59,906 bases of DNA, taken from assembly GCF_004212635.1 (NCBI RefSeq), contig NZ_PSRT01000044.1, forward strand, positions 1 through 59,906. The letters run 5' to 3'. This DNA is from Bradyrhizobium genosp. SA-3 (GTDB lineage Bacteria > Pseudomonadota > Alphaproteobacteria > Rhizobiales > Xanthobacteraceae). The position numbers were made by a program, and so were the translations under genes. This document shows positions 7,546 to 17,420 of the stretch, in pieces. Position 1 is the stretch's first letter, and each line of letters starts with the position of its first letter. The notes under the pieces are model-generated. The model worked only from the letters and a program-made list of their open reading frames with translations. It had not been told where the DNA came from and did no database searches.

Positions 7546-9561
7546 GTGTTCAAAAAGATTCTGATCGCCAATCGCGGCGAAATCGCCTGCCGGGTCATCA
7601 AGACTGCCCGCAAGATGGGAATTCAAACGGTTGCGGTCTATTCAGAGGCTGACCGCGATGCCCTCCATGTCGAGATGGCCGACGAGGCGGTGCTGATCGG
7701 CCCGCCGGCCGCGGCCGAGAGCTATCTTGTGATCGAGAAGATCGTCGAAGCCTGCCGCAAGACGGGTGCCGAGGCCGTGCATCCCGGCTACGGCTTCCTG
7801 TCCGAGCGCGAGGCGTTTCCGCGCGCGCTAGAGGCGGCCGGCGTCGTCTTCATCGGCCCGAACCCTGGCGCGATCGCGGCGATGGGCGACAAGATCGAAT
7901 CCAAGAAGGCGGCCGCGAAAGCAAAAGTCTCGACCGTGCCGGGCTATCTCGGTGTCATCGAGGACGACAAGCACGCGGTCAGGATTGCCGACGAGATCGG
8001 CTACCCCGTGATGATCAAGGCCTCCGCCGGCGGCGGTGGCAAGGGCATGCGCATCGCCCATTCCAAGGTCGAGGTCGCCGAGGGCTTCAACCTCGCCAAG
8101 GCCGAGGCCAAGGCCTCGTTCGGCGACGATCGCGTCTTCGTCGAGAAGTTCATCGTCGATCCCCGCCACATCGAGATCCAGGTGCTGGGCGACAAGCACG
8201 GCAACGTGATTTATCTGGGCGAGCGCGAATGTTCGATCCAGCGCCGCAACCAGAAGGTCATCGAGGAGGCGCCGTCGCCGCTGCTGGACGAGGCTACGCG
8301 CCGCAAGATGGGCGAGCAGGCGGTCGCGCTGGCCAAGGCGGTGAACTATGATTCCGCGGGCACGGTCGAGTTCGTCGCAGGACAGGACAAGAGCTTCTAC
8401 TTCCTGGAGATGAACACGCGCCTCCAGGTCGAGCATCCCGTCACCGAACTCGTGACCGGCATCGATCTCGTCGAGCAGATGATCCGTGTGGCGGGCGGTG
8501 AGACGCTCGCCATCGCGCAGAAGGACGTCACGCTCACCGGCTGGGCCGTGGAATCGCGCCTTTACGCCGAAGACCCGTTCCGCAACTTCCTGCCCTCGAT
8601 CGGGCGCCTGGTGAAATACCGTCCGCCGGCGGAAGCCAGCCATGACGGCATCACCATCCGCAACGACACCGGCGTGCAGGAGGGCGGCGAAATCTCGATC
8701 CATTACGATCCGATGATCGCCAAGCTCGTCACGCATGCGCCCTCGCGCGCGGCCGCGATCGAGGCGCAGGCGACTGCGCTCGACTCGTTCTATGTCGACG
8801 GCATCAGGCACAACATCCCGTTCCTGTCGGCGCTGATGCATCATCCGCGCTGGCGCGAGGGAAGGTTGTCGACCGGCTTCATCGCGGAGGAGTTCCCCAA
8901 GGGCTTTGCGGTGCGCGTTCCCGAGGGCGAGGTCGCGCGGCGGATCGCCGCGGTCGGCGCCGCCATCGATCACGTGCTCGGCGAACGCAAGCGGCAGATC
9001 TCCGGCCAGATGGGGGGGCGCATCGTGCAGCGGGAGCGCCGCCGCGCCGTCTGGCTCGATCGCCAGGAAATCCAGCTCGAGGTCGGACGCGAGGGTGAGG
9101 CGATCGCGATCCGCTTCGTCGATGCCGAGGGCAAGGCCGGCCATGCGCATCTATTACAGTCTCCGTGGAAGCCGGGCGATCCGGTCTGGCAAGGCACGAT
9201 CGACGGCCACTTCGTCGCAGTGCAGGCGCGGCCGATTGCCAACGGCATTCGGCTTGCGCATCAGGGTGTCGAGGTGCCGGTCTATGTCTGGACCGAAACG
9301 GAAGCGACGTCCGCACGCCTGATGCCGGTGACGACGGCCTCCGACACCGGCAATAAGCTGCTCTGTCCGATGCCCGGCCTCATCGTCTCGATCGCGGTGA
9401 CCGAAGGGCAGGAGGTCAAGGGCGGCGAGACGCTGGCCGTGGTCGAAGCCATGAAGATGCAGAATGTGCTCCGCGCCGAGCGGGACGGCACCGTGAAGAA
9501 GATCCACGCCAGCGCCGGCGCGACGCTCGCGGTGGACGCGCTGATTCTGGAGTTTTCCTGA
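7546..9561 (+). CDS. pccA: Propionyl/acetyl-CoA carboxylase alpha subunit (biotin carboxylase plus BCCP)
   Basis: This 671-residue biotin-dependent carboxylase subunit forms the propionyl-CoA carboxylase holoenzyme with PccB. The biotin carboxylase region fills roughly residues 1-445, beginning with the family signature KILIANRGEIACRV and including the ATP-grasp glycine loop SAGGGGKGM and the catalytic stretch EMNTRLQVEHPVTE. A linking domain follows, then the biotin carrier domain with biotinyl Lys637 in VEAMKMQN. The start is GTG at 7546, seven bases after the pccB stop. The need for biotin links it to the bioMNY importer in this window. Confidence 0.96.
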   Translation: MFKKILIANRGEIACRVIKTARKMGIQTVAVYSEADRDALHVEMADEAVLIGPPAAAESYLVIEKIVEACRKTGAEAVHPGYGFLSEREAFPRALEAAGVVFIGPNPGAIAAMGDKIESKKAAAKAKVSTVPGYLGVIEDDKHAVRIADEIGYPVMIKASAGGGGKGMRIAHSKVEVAEGFNLAKAEAKASFGDDRVFVEKFIVDPRHIEIQVLGDKHGNVIYLGERECSIQRRNQKVIEEAPSPLLDEATRRKMGEQAVALAKAVNYDSAGTVEFVAGQDKSFYFLEMNTRLQVEHPVTELVTGIDLVEQMIRVAGGETLAIAQKDVTLTGWAVESRLYAEDPFRNFLPSIGRLVKYRPPAEASHDGITIRNDTGVQEGGEISIHYDPMIAKLVTHAPSRAAAIEAQATALDSFYVDGIRHNIPFLSALMHHPRWREGRLSTGFIAEEFPKGFAVRVPEGEVARRIAAVGAAIDHVLGERKRQISGQMGGRIVQRERRRAVWLDRQEIQLEVGREGEAIAIRFVDAEGKAGHAHLLQSPWKPGDPVWQGTIDGHFVAVQARPIANGIRLAHQGVEVPVYVWTETEATSARLMPVTTASDTGNKLLCPMPGLIVSIAVTEGQEVKGGETLAVVEAMKMQNVLRAERDGTVKKIHASAGATLAVDALILEFS

Positions 9562-9672
9562 GTACTGCAAAGATCGCGGCCTGAGATGGGCAGCCCGTCT
9601 AAGGACTTCCGTTTACCTCCAGGCAGAAGTGATGTTGGGCAGCTCGGCGTCACTTGGGACAGAGTGGCGTTG

Positions 9673-11553
9673 ATGAATACCGAACAATTCGCATTGGCAT
9701 CGGCCTTTTCGCCTGCTTCACGCGAGGACTGGCGCAAGCTGGTTGATGGCGTGCTAAAGGGAGCACCCTTCGAAAAGCTGATTGGCAAGACGTACGACGG
9801 CTTGAGAATCGAGCCGATTTACCGCCGAGCGAAAGACATTACGCCGATCGAGGGGCGTGCACCCGCGGCGCCTTGGCAGATCATGCAGCGTATCGATCAT
9901 CCAGACGCGGCAGCAGCAAACAGGCAAGCCCTCCAAGATCTCGAGAATGGAGCGACGGGCCTGGCGCTCGTCTTTGCCGGGGCCAACTGCAACCGCGGGT
10001 TCGGCTTGGACCCAACGGCGGGCGCCGTCGCCAAAGCTCTAGAGGACGTTCAACTTGATGCCGGCATTGGGATTGAACTTCGGATTGGTACACATGAGCG
10101 TAAGACCGCGATCCACGTCGCGGAATACGTGAAGTCGGTCGGTCTCGATCCTGCCCTCTGCGACATTAGATTTGGGCTGGATCCGCTGGGCGCGTGCGCC
10201 CTCCGCGGACGCAGTCGATACACCTGGGAGGAAATCGCGCGGACGGTTGCCAGCACGATCAAAGGGCTCGTAACGCTGGGGTTCAAAGGGCCGTTCGCTG
10301 TGAGCGATGGCCGTATCGTTCATGATGCCGGCGGCTCAGAAGCGCAGGAGCTTGCCTTCGTGCTTGCCTGCGCGGTGGCATATCTGCACGCTATGGAAGC
10401 GGCGCGCATTCCGCCGGATCAAGCACGAACTATGATTTATGCGCGACTCGCTGCTGACGCAGACCAGTTTTTGACTATGGCCAAATTCCGCGCGTTACGA
10501 CTACTCTGGGCGCGCATCGAATCGGCGTGTGGACTTGCGCCAAAGCCGCTGTTCATCGCGGCCGATAGCTCCTGGCGCATGTTGACCAGGCGCGATCCCT
10601 ACGTGAACATGTTGCGCGCTACCTTGGCGACATTCTCTGCGGGAATCGCCGGTGCCAATGCGATCACCGTTCTCCCGCACACGTTGGCGCTAGGCCTTCC
10701 GGACGCGTTTGCGCGGCGCGTGGCGCGCAACACGCAGCTCCTGCTGCTGGAGGAAAGCAATCTAGCCAAGGTTAGCGATCCTGCCGCAGGTGCTGGCGGC
10801 ATTGAGGCGCTAACAATGGAGCTATGCGAGGCGGCCTGGAGGAGCTTTCAGGAGACTGAAAATGCCGGAGGCATTTTTGCCACTCTCCAACAGGGAACGT
10901 TTCAGGCGAAGATCACAGCTACGCGCAGGGCGCGCGAAGCCAATCTCGCGAAGCGCCGCGACCTGCTGACCGGGGTGAGCGAGTTCGCAAACCTTGGCGA
11001 AGGCGCAGCGGCGGTACTGAACGTAACACCGATGGCTCTTCCGCCAAACGTTGACCAGAAATACGTATTCGATGCACTGCCACCGATCCGGCTTGCGGAA
11101 CCATTCGAATCGCTCCGCGACAAGTCCGATGCGATATTGAAGCTACGCGGCATGCGGCCGCGAGTGTTTCTTGCTAGTCTGGGCACACCGACCGACTTTA
11201 CGGCCCGCGCGACCTTCGCGAAGAGCTTCTTCGAAGCCGGAGGAATTGAGGCTATCGACGGCGCAGGCGTTGCCGACCCAGCCGAGCTTGCCCTCGCATT
11301 CACAGGCTCAGGCGCCGAACTCGCCTGCCTTTGCTCCAGCGACAAGATCTATGCGGAGCGCGCCGAAATCTCTGCCCAAGCGCTTCAGCAAGTCGGTGCT
11401 AGGCACATCTATTTGGCGGGACTTCTCTCTCAATCCGAGGCCGCGTTTCGGCGGGCTGGCATCGGCAGCTTCATTCACGTCAGTTGCGACGCCTTGGCAA
11501 CGCTAAATGCCGCTTACGAGTGGATCCAAAACCCGAAGATTTCCTTCGGATAA
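9673..11553 (+). CDS. mutA: Methylmalonyl-CoA mutase small subunit
   Basis: This 626-residue protein matches the non-catalytic small subunit of heterodimeric methylmalonyl-CoA mutase. It has the mutase barrel (for example [12 protein letters not shown] and [22 protein letters not shown] segments) and a C-terminal Rossmann-like part that lacks the cobalamin DxHxxG motif. It pairs with MutB to convert (R)-methylmalonyl-CoA to succinyl-CoA. I start it at ATG 9673 ([11 protein letters not shown]); the frame opens earlier (9586) but those residues do not look conserved. Its codon use is markedly less GC3-biased than pccBA before it or the body of mutB after it, suggesting a different origin. The gap to mutB is 25 bases. 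Confidence 0.92.
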   Translation: MNTEQFALASAFSPASREDWRKLVDGVLKGAPFEKLIGKTYDGLRIEPIYRRAKDITPIEGRAPAAPWQIMQRIDHPDAAAANRQALQDLENGATGLALVFAGANCNRGFGLDPTAGAVAKALEDVQLDAGIGIELRIGTHERKTAIHVAEYVKSVGLDPALCDIRFGLDPLGACALRGRSRYTWEEIARTVASTIKGLVTLGFKGPFAVSDGRIVHDAGGSEAQELAFVLACAVAYLHAMEAARIPPDQARTMIYARLAADADQFLTMAKFRALRLLWARIESACGLAPKPLFIAADSSWRMLTRRDPYVNMLRATLATFSAGIAGANAITVLPHTLALGLPDAFARRVARNTQLLLLEESNLAKVSDPAAGAGGIEALTMELCEAAWRSFQETENAGGIFATLQQGTFQAKITATRRAREANLAKRRDLLTGVSEFANLGEGAAAVLNVTPMALPPNVDQKYVFDALPPIRLAEPFESLRDKSDAILKLRGMRPRVFLASLGTPTDFTARATFAKSFFEAGGIEAIDGAGVADPAELALAFTGSGAELACLCSSDKIYAERAEISAQALQQVGARHIYLAGLLSQSEAAFRRAGIGSFIHVSCDALATLNAAYEWIQNPKISFG

Positions 11554-11578
11554 ATGCCAATCGAACGCGAGCACTCAA

Positions 11579-13741
11579 ATGTCATCCATCAGCGGTATCC
11601 CGAATTTTGCAAATGTTGCTTTCGAAAGGTGCTCGGTCGTCACCTCTTCTGTTCCCGTCGATCCGTGGGTGACTCCGGAGGGCATTCCGGTCAAGTCAGC
11701 ATACGGAGAAGCAGATATCGCCGAGCTCGATTTCCTCGAGACCTATCCGGGCATCGCGCCGTTCCTGCGCGGTCCCTATCCGACCATGTACGTCAACCAG
11801 CCCTGGACGGTCCGGCAATATGCCGGCTTCTCCACGGCGGAGGATTCCAACGCGTTCTACCGCCGCAACCTCGCGGCCGGACAGAAAGGCCTCTCGGTCG
11901 CCTTCGATCTCGCCACCCATCGCGGCTATGACTCTGACCATCCGCGCGTCGGCGGTGACGTCGGCATGGCCGGCGTCGCCATCGATTCCATCTACGACAT
12001 GCGTACGCTGTTCGCGGGGATTCCGCTCGACCAGATGAGCGTGTCCATGACCATGAACGGCGCGGTGCTGCCGATCCTCGCGCTCTATGTCGCGGCCGCC
12101 GAGGAACAGGGCGTACCGCCGGAAAAACTCTCGGGCACCATTCAGAACGACATTCTGAAAGAGTTCATGGTGCGCAACACCTATATCTATCCGCCCGCGC
12201 CCTCGATGCGGATCATCTCGGACATCTTCGCCTACACCTCGCAAAAGATGCCGAAGTACAATTCGATCTCGATCTCCGGCTATCACATGCAGGAGGCCGG
12301 CGCGACGCAGGACCTCGAGCTCGCCTATACGCTCGCCGACGGCGTCGAATACTTACGTGCCGGCCTTGCCGCCGCCCTCGACGTCGACCGCTTCGCGCCG
12401 CGCCTGTCGTTCTTCTGGGCGATCGGCATGAACTTCTTCATGGAAGTCGCCAAGATGCGCGCGGCGCGCCTGCTCTGGGCCAAGCTCCTGAAGCCGTTCA
12501 ATCCAAAAGACCCGCGCTCGTTGTCGCTGCGCACGCATTGCCAGACCTCGGGCTGGTCGCTGACCGCGCAGGACGTCTTCAACAACGTGATGCGCACGAC
12601 CGTGGAGGCGATGGCGGCAACGCAAGGCCACACCCAGTCGCTGCACACCAACGCGCTGGACGAGGCCTTGGCGCTGCCGACCGATTTCTCGGCGCGCATC
12701 GCCCGCAACACCCAGCTGTTCCTGCAGCAGGAAAGCGGCACCACCCGCATCATCGATCCCTGGGGTGGCTCCTATTACGTCGAGCGGCTCACGCGCGACC
12801 TCGCGGCCAAAGCCTGGGGCCACATCCAGGAGGTCGAGGAGCTCGGCGGCATGGCCAAGGCGATCGAGGCCGGCGTGCCCAAGCTGCGTATCGAGGAAGC
12901 TTCGGCGAAGACCCAGGCCCGCATCGATGCCGGCAAGCAAGCCGTGATCGGCGTCAACAAGTACAGGCCGAAGGATGAGGCGCCGATCGATATCCTGAAG
13001 GTCGACAATACCAATGTCCGCCGGCTTCAAATTGACAAGCTGAAGCGGCTGAAATCCGAGCGCAACCAGAAGGACGTCGATACCGCGCTCGCCGCGCTCA
13101 CGTGCGCGGCCGGCGAAGGCAACGGCAATCTGCTCGCGCTCGCCATCGACGCGGCGCGGGCCAAGGCCACCGTCGGCGAAATCTCGGACGCGATGGAAAA
13201 AGTGTTCGGCCGACACCGCGCCGAGATCAAATCCATCACCGGCGTCTACAAGCGGGAAGCATCCAACATGGGCAACCAGGTCGAGAAGCTTCAGGCGCTG
13301 ATCGACGCCTTCGAGGAGGCCGAGGGCCGCCGCCCGCGTATCCTGGTCGCCAAGATCGGCCAGGACGGCCACGACCGCGGCCAGAAGGTGATTGCGTCGG
13401 CCTTTGCCGATATCGGCTTCGACGTCGACATCGGGCCGCTGTTTGCCACCGCCGACGAAGCGGCGCGGCAGGCGGTCGAGAACGACGTGCACATCCTCGG
13501 CGTCTCCTCGCTCGCAGCCGCCCACCTCACCGCTGTGCCTGAACTCAATGCCGCGCTGAAGAAGCAGGGACGCGAGGACATCATGATCATCGTCGGCGGC
13601 GTGGTGCCGCCGCAGGATTACGATGCGCTCTATGCCGCCGGCGCCGAGGCCATCTTCCCGCCCGGCACGGTGATCGCGGACGCAGCCGAGGAGCTCATCC
13701 ACAAACTGAATGCCCGGCTCGGGCATAGCGAGGCTGCATAG
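11579..13741 (+). CDS. mutB: Methylmalonyl-CoA mutase large (catalytic) subunit
   Basis: This 720-residue adenosylcobalamin-dependent mutase interconverts methylmalonyl-CoA and succinyl-CoA. The N-terminal substrate barrel is complete ([16 protein letters not shown] near residue 65, then [13 protein letters not shown]). The C-terminal cobalamin domain carries DGHDRG, with the cobalt-ligating histidine at about residue 598. ATG 11579 is the best start; an upstream in-frame ATG at 11507 lies inside mutA. The first roughly 37 codons (to about 11690) use a relaxed codon pattern like mutA, after which the sequence turns abruptly to strong GC3 bias, a possible recombination junction. An exact TTTGCAAA at 11606-11613 sits inside the early coding region. 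Confidence 0.96.
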   Translation: MSSISGIPNFANVAFERCSVVTSSVPVDPWVTPEGIPVKSAYGEADIAELDFLETYPGIAPFLRGPYPTMYVNQPWTVRQYAGFSTAEDSNAFYRRNLAAGQKGLSVAFDLATHRGYDSDHPRVGGDVGMAGVAIDSIYDMRTLFAGIPLDQMSVSMTMNGAVLPILALYVAAAEEQGVPPEKLSGTIQNDILKEFMVRNTYIYPPAPSMRIISDIFAYTSQKMPKYNSISISGYHMQEAGATQDLELAYTLADGVEYLRAGLAAALDVDRFAPRLSFFWAIGMNFFMEVAKMRAARLLWAKLLKPFNPKDPRSLSLRTHCQTSGWSLTAQDVFNNVMRTTVEAMAATQGHTQSLHTNALDEALALPTDFSARIARNTQLFLQQESGTTRIIDPWGGSYYVERLTRDLAAKAWGHIQEVEELGGMAKAIEAGVPKLRIEEASAKTQARIDAGKQAVIGVNKYRPKDEAPIDILKVDNTNVRRLQIDKLKRLKSERNQKDVDTALAALTCAAGEGNGNLLALAIDAARAKATVGEISDAMEKVFGRHRAEIKSITGVYKREASNMGNQVEKLQALIDAFEEAEGRRPRILVAKIGQDGHDRGQKVIASAFADIGFDVDIGPLFATADEAARQAVENDVHILGVSSLAAAHLTAVPELNAALKKQGREDIMIIVGGVVPPQDYDALYAAGAEAIFPPGTVIADAAEELIHKLNARLGHSEAA

Positions 13742-13796
13742 CCTGAATACAAACTCACCCGAGTGCTCGTCCGAATATGACTAGCAGGCAGCAATC

Positions 13797-14027
13797 ATGT
13801 CGATGTTAGATCGAATTCGTAATGAGATAGATCACCTCCGCGTTCAGGTCGGACGTCACCGCAGGGAAGTGTCTCGACTGCGACATTCAGGAATAGACGT
13901 GGGCGCAACGGAAGCGCTCATCGGCAAGATACAGGCGAAAATTCAAGAATTATGCTCGGAGAGAGATGCGCTGAGGAAGATGCAGCCGAGTCCGACAAAG
14001 GGTAGGGTCGGTCGTCGGAAATGGTGA
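13797..14027 (+). CDS. Small hypothetical protein, predicted helical and basic
   Basis: A 76-residue ORF with ATG at 13797, 55 bases after mutB. The sequence is highly charged and looks alpha-helical with heptad-like spacing (IRNEIDHLRVQVGRHRREVSRL, then IGKIQAKIQELCSERDAL), ending in a basic tail. I do not recognise the family. The upstream AGGCAG is a weak ribosome-binding site. It could be a small coiled-coil protein or a chance ORF; base composition fits the lower-GC genes downstream rather than mutB. Confidence 0.4.
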   Translation: MSMLDRIRNEIDHLRVQVGRHRREVSRLRHSGIDVGATEALIGKIQAKIQELCSERDALRKMQPSPTKGRVGRRKW

Positions 14028-14345
14028 ATCTTAGAGCTCGCGCAGTAGATATGCAGCGCCAGCTCTTTGTCCGTAGCTGCCGAAATATGCGGCAGAGTTG
14101 CCTCAGGCCTCCGCGTTTCGATCAGAGCAGTTCGACCCCAACCGCAACGAGCATTTCTATCGCCGAACCGGTTGGCGAAGAGGAAGCCTTGCGTCCGTAG
14201 GCAACAGCATAAAATGCTGATTGGTCATGTGGGGCATGACGACTTTGAACATTAATGCCGAAGGGACAGCGCAACTATGATCACGCAATTGTAGTCCTCG
14301 GCGGAGGCATGAATAAACGGTCCTCGCCAAATAGGGAGTGAGAAG
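14028..14345. other. Intergenic region before the VOC gene
   Basis: No credible gene is present. A small hairpin can form between CTGCCG (14077-14082) and CGGCAG (14090-14095), but it is not followed by a T-run, so it is not a standard terminator. A purine-rich stretch GGGAGTGAGAAG (14335-14345) directly precedes the next start codon and is its likely ribosome-binding site. Confidence 0.4.
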
Positions 14346-14705
14346 ATGAAGCTTAAGCACGTCTATCTTACCGCTCCGGAACCTGAAGCACTGGCCCGCT
14401 TTTACGAAGCACTTGGATTGACGATCCGCTTTGCTGACCGCGGCAAGTGGATTCAGTTCGTAGGAGACAAGGCCGCCTTTTGCTTAGCAAGCCCTGCGGA
14501 ATCCGTGTCCGAGCAGTCTCGGAATGCTGTGGTTGTATTCGAGGTGGAGGATATGGACGCTGCGCTTGAGCGAGCGCGGGCGGAGGGCGCTGAGCTCGTC
14601 GGTGAAGTTCGGGAGATGGGGGCGCATGGCCGGGTGGCCCATTTGAAAGATCCGCAACGCAACACAATTCAGTTCTTTCAGGCTGTGGTCAAGAAGGGCG
14701 TCTAA
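14346..14705 (+). CDS. VOC-superfamily (glyoxalase/bleomycin-resistance fold) protein
   Basis: A complete 119-residue single-domain vicinal-oxygen-chelate protein. The N-terminal KLKHVYLTAPEPEALARFYEALGL and the C-terminal HLKDPQRNTIQFFQ are the paired beta-alpha-beta-beta-beta units of the fold. Such proteins bind a divalent metal and act as isomerases, lyases or dioxygenases. The position downstream of mutAB suggested methylmalonyl-CoA epimerase, but the length and the DP-x-R-NTIQF ending look more like the general lactoylglutathione-lyase group, so I leave the function open. Leads into the flavin reductase gene with a 50-base gap. Confidence 0.8.
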   Translation: MKLKHVYLTAPEPEALARFYEALGLTIRFADRGKWIQFVGDKAAFCLASPAESVSEQSRNAVVVFEVEDMDAALERARAEGAELVGEVREMGAHGRVAHLKDPQRNTIQFFQAVVKKGV

Positions 14706-14755
14706 CCCGCTTTATGAACTAGATTCGGCTCGATTTATCGGGGAAACCTATCACC

Positions 14756-15283
14756 ATGAACTTCCGAGTGTCGCCCATGCCTAGTCAAGAAATCCCTGCG
14801 TTCAGTAGCAAGGAATTCCGGAGCGCAATGCGCAACGTGCCGGGTGCAGTGTCTATCGTAACTACGGGGGTGCATCCTGGCAGGCACGGTTTGACGCTGA
14901 CGGCCGGCTGCTCATTGTCGACCGAGCCATCGAGCGTGCTGGTCTGCGTGAACAAGTCGGCTGGCGGTCACGATACGATAAAGCAGAGCGGATCATTCTG
15001 CTGGAATATTCTCGCGGCGGATCACGCCGAGCTGGCAAGAAAGTTCTCCGGGCAGGACGGCAGCAAGGGTGACATACGCTTTACCGACGGTTTGTGGCGC
15101 GAACTGATTACGGGAGCGCCAAGTTTGATCGATGCGATTTGTAGCTTCGATTGCCGACTGACTGACTCTCACGATGCTGGCAGTCATACGATCTTCGTCG
15201 GTGAGGTGGTCGCACAAGCGATAAACGCCGATCGCGACCCCCTTGTCTATGTGAATGGCGAATTCACAGTACCGAAGCGTTAG
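14756..15283 (+). CDS. Flavin reductase-like domain protein
   Basis: A 175-residue single-domain protein of the FMN-binding split-barrel flavin reductase family (HpaC-like). The hallmark segments are FRSAMRNVPGAVSIVTTG at the N-terminus, then SLSTEPSSVLVCVNKS, and DPLVYVNGEFTV near the end. These enzymes reduce free FMN or FAD with NAD(P)H for a partner monooxygenase. The luciferase-like protein at 20827 in the same direction is an obvious candidate partner. The start could be the ATG at 14756 or the internal one (MPSQEIPAF, 14777). Confidence 0.85.
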   Translation: MNFRVSPMPSQEIPAFSSKEFRSAMRNVPGAVSIVTTGVHPGRHGLTLTAGCSLSTEPSSVLVCVNKSAGGHDTIKQSGSFCWNILAADHAELARKFSGQDGSKGDIRFTDGLWRELITGAPSLIDAICSFDCRLTDSHDAGSHTIFVGEVVAQAINADRDPLVYVNGEFTVPKR

Positions 15284-15395
15284 AACTCCGACTGGTTCGG
15301 GGAACGTGCTTGAGGCATGGAGCGGATACTAACGCCGCTTCTATGAACCGATGTTTGTAGCCAATAAAGGTCAATTCTGGAGCAAGGGTGCGGCG

Positions 15396-15536
15396 ATGAG
15401 CGTTGAGGAGACCAGGCGGAAAGCGATTAGCGAAGTCATCTCGATTTGGAGCGATGGACGCGAGGCGCCAGCCGCGCCTTCGGGCATCCCAATGTCCTGG
15501 CTGCGGTGTCCACTCGTACCGCTCGTTGCTCACTAA
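15396..15536 (+). CDS. Candidate 46-residue peptide overlapping the livH start
   Basis: A short ORF (MSVEETRRKAISEVISIW...) whose TAA stop shares its last base with the ATG of the permease gene (TAATG at 15534-15538), the geometry of translational coupling. The first 20 residues look like an amphipathic helix; the rest is unremarkable. No homologue is recognised and the ribosome-binding site is weak. It may be a coupling leader, the remnant of a larger gene, or chance. Confidence 0.3.
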   Translation: MSVEETRRKAISEVISIWSDGREAPAAPSGIPMSWLRCPLVPLVAH

Positions 15537-16405
15537 TGTTGTCACTTTGGCTCAACGTTCTTGCGAGCGGCATTCTGCTTGGTCTCGTTTATGGCTTGGT
15601 GGCGCTGGGGTTGACCATCATATTCGGCGTGATGCGGGTGGTAAACTTCGCTCACGGTGAGATGGTCGTCTTCGGCGTCTATATCGGATACTGGGCGGTC
15701 CGTCTTTGGGACGCCCCGATCATCGTAGCGGCGGCAATAGCTGCGGTCGTCATGTTCTTTTTCGGGTACCTCCTGGAAGCCCTGATAGTGAAGCGGTTCG
15801 TCAACCGGCCCCATCATTACCAATTCATTGTATTCATCGGTCTATCGCTGCTCTTTAGCGGCGTCCTTCTGGTCGGCTTCGGGCCTGACCCGCGTCCGAG
15901 CGCTTCTCTACTATCGTTTCGCACTGTATCACTCGGCTTCGTGACGCTCGATCTGGCGAGATTGCAGGCGGCGATAACCGCGGGTGTGCTTATCGCTCTG
16001 CTGGGAGTATACCTCCGGTTTTCCTCGCTTGGCCGGGCGTTGCGAGCGGCCGCAGACAACCGGTTGGGAGGGCTTGTCGTTGGATTGAAAATTCCACGGG
16101 TCTACGCGGTGACGTTCGGAATTGGTGCTGCCTGCGCCGGTGTAGCCGGGGCGCTGATATCTCCTCTGTTTGATGCCCAACCCTATCTCGCCGTTGACTT
16201 CACGCTTCTTGCTTTCGTGACGGTCATTGTCGGTGGTCTCGGCAGCTTCAGCGGAGCGCTGCTGGGAGGCCTTGTTATCGGCGTTGCCGAGGCAATTGCG
16301 GCTCTGATGTTCACACCGTCGATGAAGACGGCGCTTCCCTATGCGCTCCTCATCATCATCCTGATTTTCCGTCCGAGAGGGTTCTTCGGTGCAAAAGAGA
16401 TTTGA
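15536..16405 (+). CDS. livH: Branched-chain-type ABC importer permease (LivH)
   Basis: A 289-residue hydrophobic inner-membrane permease of the LivH family. Characteristic are the N-terminal segment ILLGLVYGLVALGLTIIFGVMRVVNFAHGE and the glycine-rich cytoplasmic stretch VTVIVGGLGSFSGALLGGLVIG near the C-terminus. It forms the transport channel with LivM. The frame is open from 15446, but ATG 15536 gives the standard N-terminus. The next gene starts 17 bases before this one ends. Despite the family name, members also import aromatic, aliphatic and amide-type acids, and the neighbours point to an organic acid. Confidence 0.93.
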   Translation: MLSLWLNVLASGILLGLVYGLVALGLTIIFGVMRVVNFAHGEMVVFGVYIGYWAVRLWDAPIIVAAAIAAVVMFFFGYLLEALIVKRFVNRPHHYQFIVFIGLSLLFSGVLLVGFGPDPRPSASLLSFRTVSLGFVTLDLARLQAAITAGVLIALLGVYLRFSSLGRALRAAADNRLGGLVVGLKIPRVYAVTFGIGAACAGVAGALISPLFDAQPYLAVDFTLLAFVTVIVGGLGSFSGALLGGLVIGVAEAIAALMFTPSMKTALPYALLIIILIFRPRGFFGAKEI

Positions 16406-17420
16406 CGGCGGGCCTGAAGTAAAGCGGTGGCTCGCGGGAGCGATGGTCTTCATCGTTCTTGCGTTCGTGGGCTCTTCTGCAGATCCGTACTTTATCTCAC
16501 TGATGACGATCGTGTTGCTATTCACCTTCCTGGGGCAGTCCTGGAACTTGATGCTTGGCATCGGCGGCCAACTATCGATTGGCCATGCGCTTTTTGTCGG
16601 GCTAGGTGCCTATTCGGTTGGCGTCCTCTACGTAAAGTACGGAATCTCGCCGTGGATTGGCCTCTTCCTTGGAATGATCATTGCCGGGTCAGTCGGTGCG
16701 GCATTGGCCTGGTTGAGCTTCCGCTTCGAAGTGCGCGGAATCTATTTCGCGCTGCTGACGATTGCGGCTGCGGAGTTTGCCAGGATCATGTTCAGTGGAT
16801 GGGAATTCGTTGGCGCAATGCAGGGGCTGTTCTTTCCGGCGCCAACTGGCGCGATCGAATTCTCAATGCTCCTGGGAGGAGCCCGCTTCTATTACTTTGT
16901 CGCGCTCGCACTGGCCGCGCTGGGAATTATAGGAACCGAACTGATTTCACGATCCTACCTCGGATACGTGTGGCGAGCGATGCGAGACGATGAACCGGCC
17001 GCACGAGCGCTGGGCGTCCGCACTTTCCGGCACAAGATTCTTGTGATCTCTGTATCCGCCGCAGCGGCCGCGGCCGGCGGTGGGGTTCTGGGACTCGTGC
17101 AAGGGTCGATATTCCCGGACTCAATCATGGGTATGGGGCTCTCTGTTGATGTGCTGATCGGACCTGTGGTCGGTGGGCTGGGGACGACGTTCGGTCCTCT
17201 GATTGGCTCGCTTGCCGCGATCCCTCTGAACCATTTGATGAGTGCCATCGGCGACAATCTTCGGATTCCGGGGCTGAACAATATCGCTTACGGTATTGTC
17301 CTCATTTTGGTCGTCTGGTTTCTGCCAGATGGCATCTGGCCGGCGATCGTGCGTCTCTGCAAAGCAATTCAGGCGCCATCCCGACTGTGGTTGCCGCATC
17401 TGAGGAAGGCCGAGGAATGA
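16389..17420 (+). CDS. livM: Branched-chain-type ABC importer permease (LivM)
   Basis: A 343-residue membrane permease of the LivM family, recognised by NLMLGIGGQLSIGHALFVGLGAY, the RGIYFALLTIAAAEFARI stretch and the coupling-helix region MRDDEPAARALGV. The start codon is GTG at 16389, overlapping livH; the first ATG inside lies later. It ends in an ATGA overlap with the ATPase gene, so the four transporter genes are tightly coupled. Confidence 0.92.
   Translation: MQKRFDGGPEVKRWLAGAMVFIVLAFVGSSADPYFISLMTIVLLFTFLGQSWNLMLGIGGQLSIGHALFVGLGAYSVGVLYVKYGISPWIGLFLGMIIAGSVGAALAWLSFRFEVRGIYFALLTIAAAEFARIMFSGWEFVGAMQGLFFPAPTGAIEFSMLLGGARFYYFVALALAALGIIGTELISRSYLGYVWRAMRDDEPAARALGVRTFRHKILVISVSAAAAAAGGGVLGLVQGSIFPDSIMGMGLSVDVLIGPVVGGLGTTFGPLIGSLAAIPLNHLMSAIGDNLRIPGLNNIAYGIVLILVVWFLPDGIWPAIVRLCKAIQAPSRLWLPHLRKAEE

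Noticed and set aside
7828..9150. A 440-codon frame antisense to pccA.
   Set aside because: A GC-rich codon-bias shadow of a highly conserved gene; it has no recognisable domain.
12353..13726. A 457-codon frame antisense to mutB.
   Set aside because: It is rich in R, G, D and H without domain character, as expected for the opposite strand of a GC3-biased gene.
14346..14705. Reading the VOC protein as methylmalonyl-CoA epimerase because it follows mutAB.
   Set aside because: It is shorter than typical epimerases and its C-terminal motif matches the general glyoxalase-type group; it is also separated from mutB by about 600 bases and a drop in GC content.
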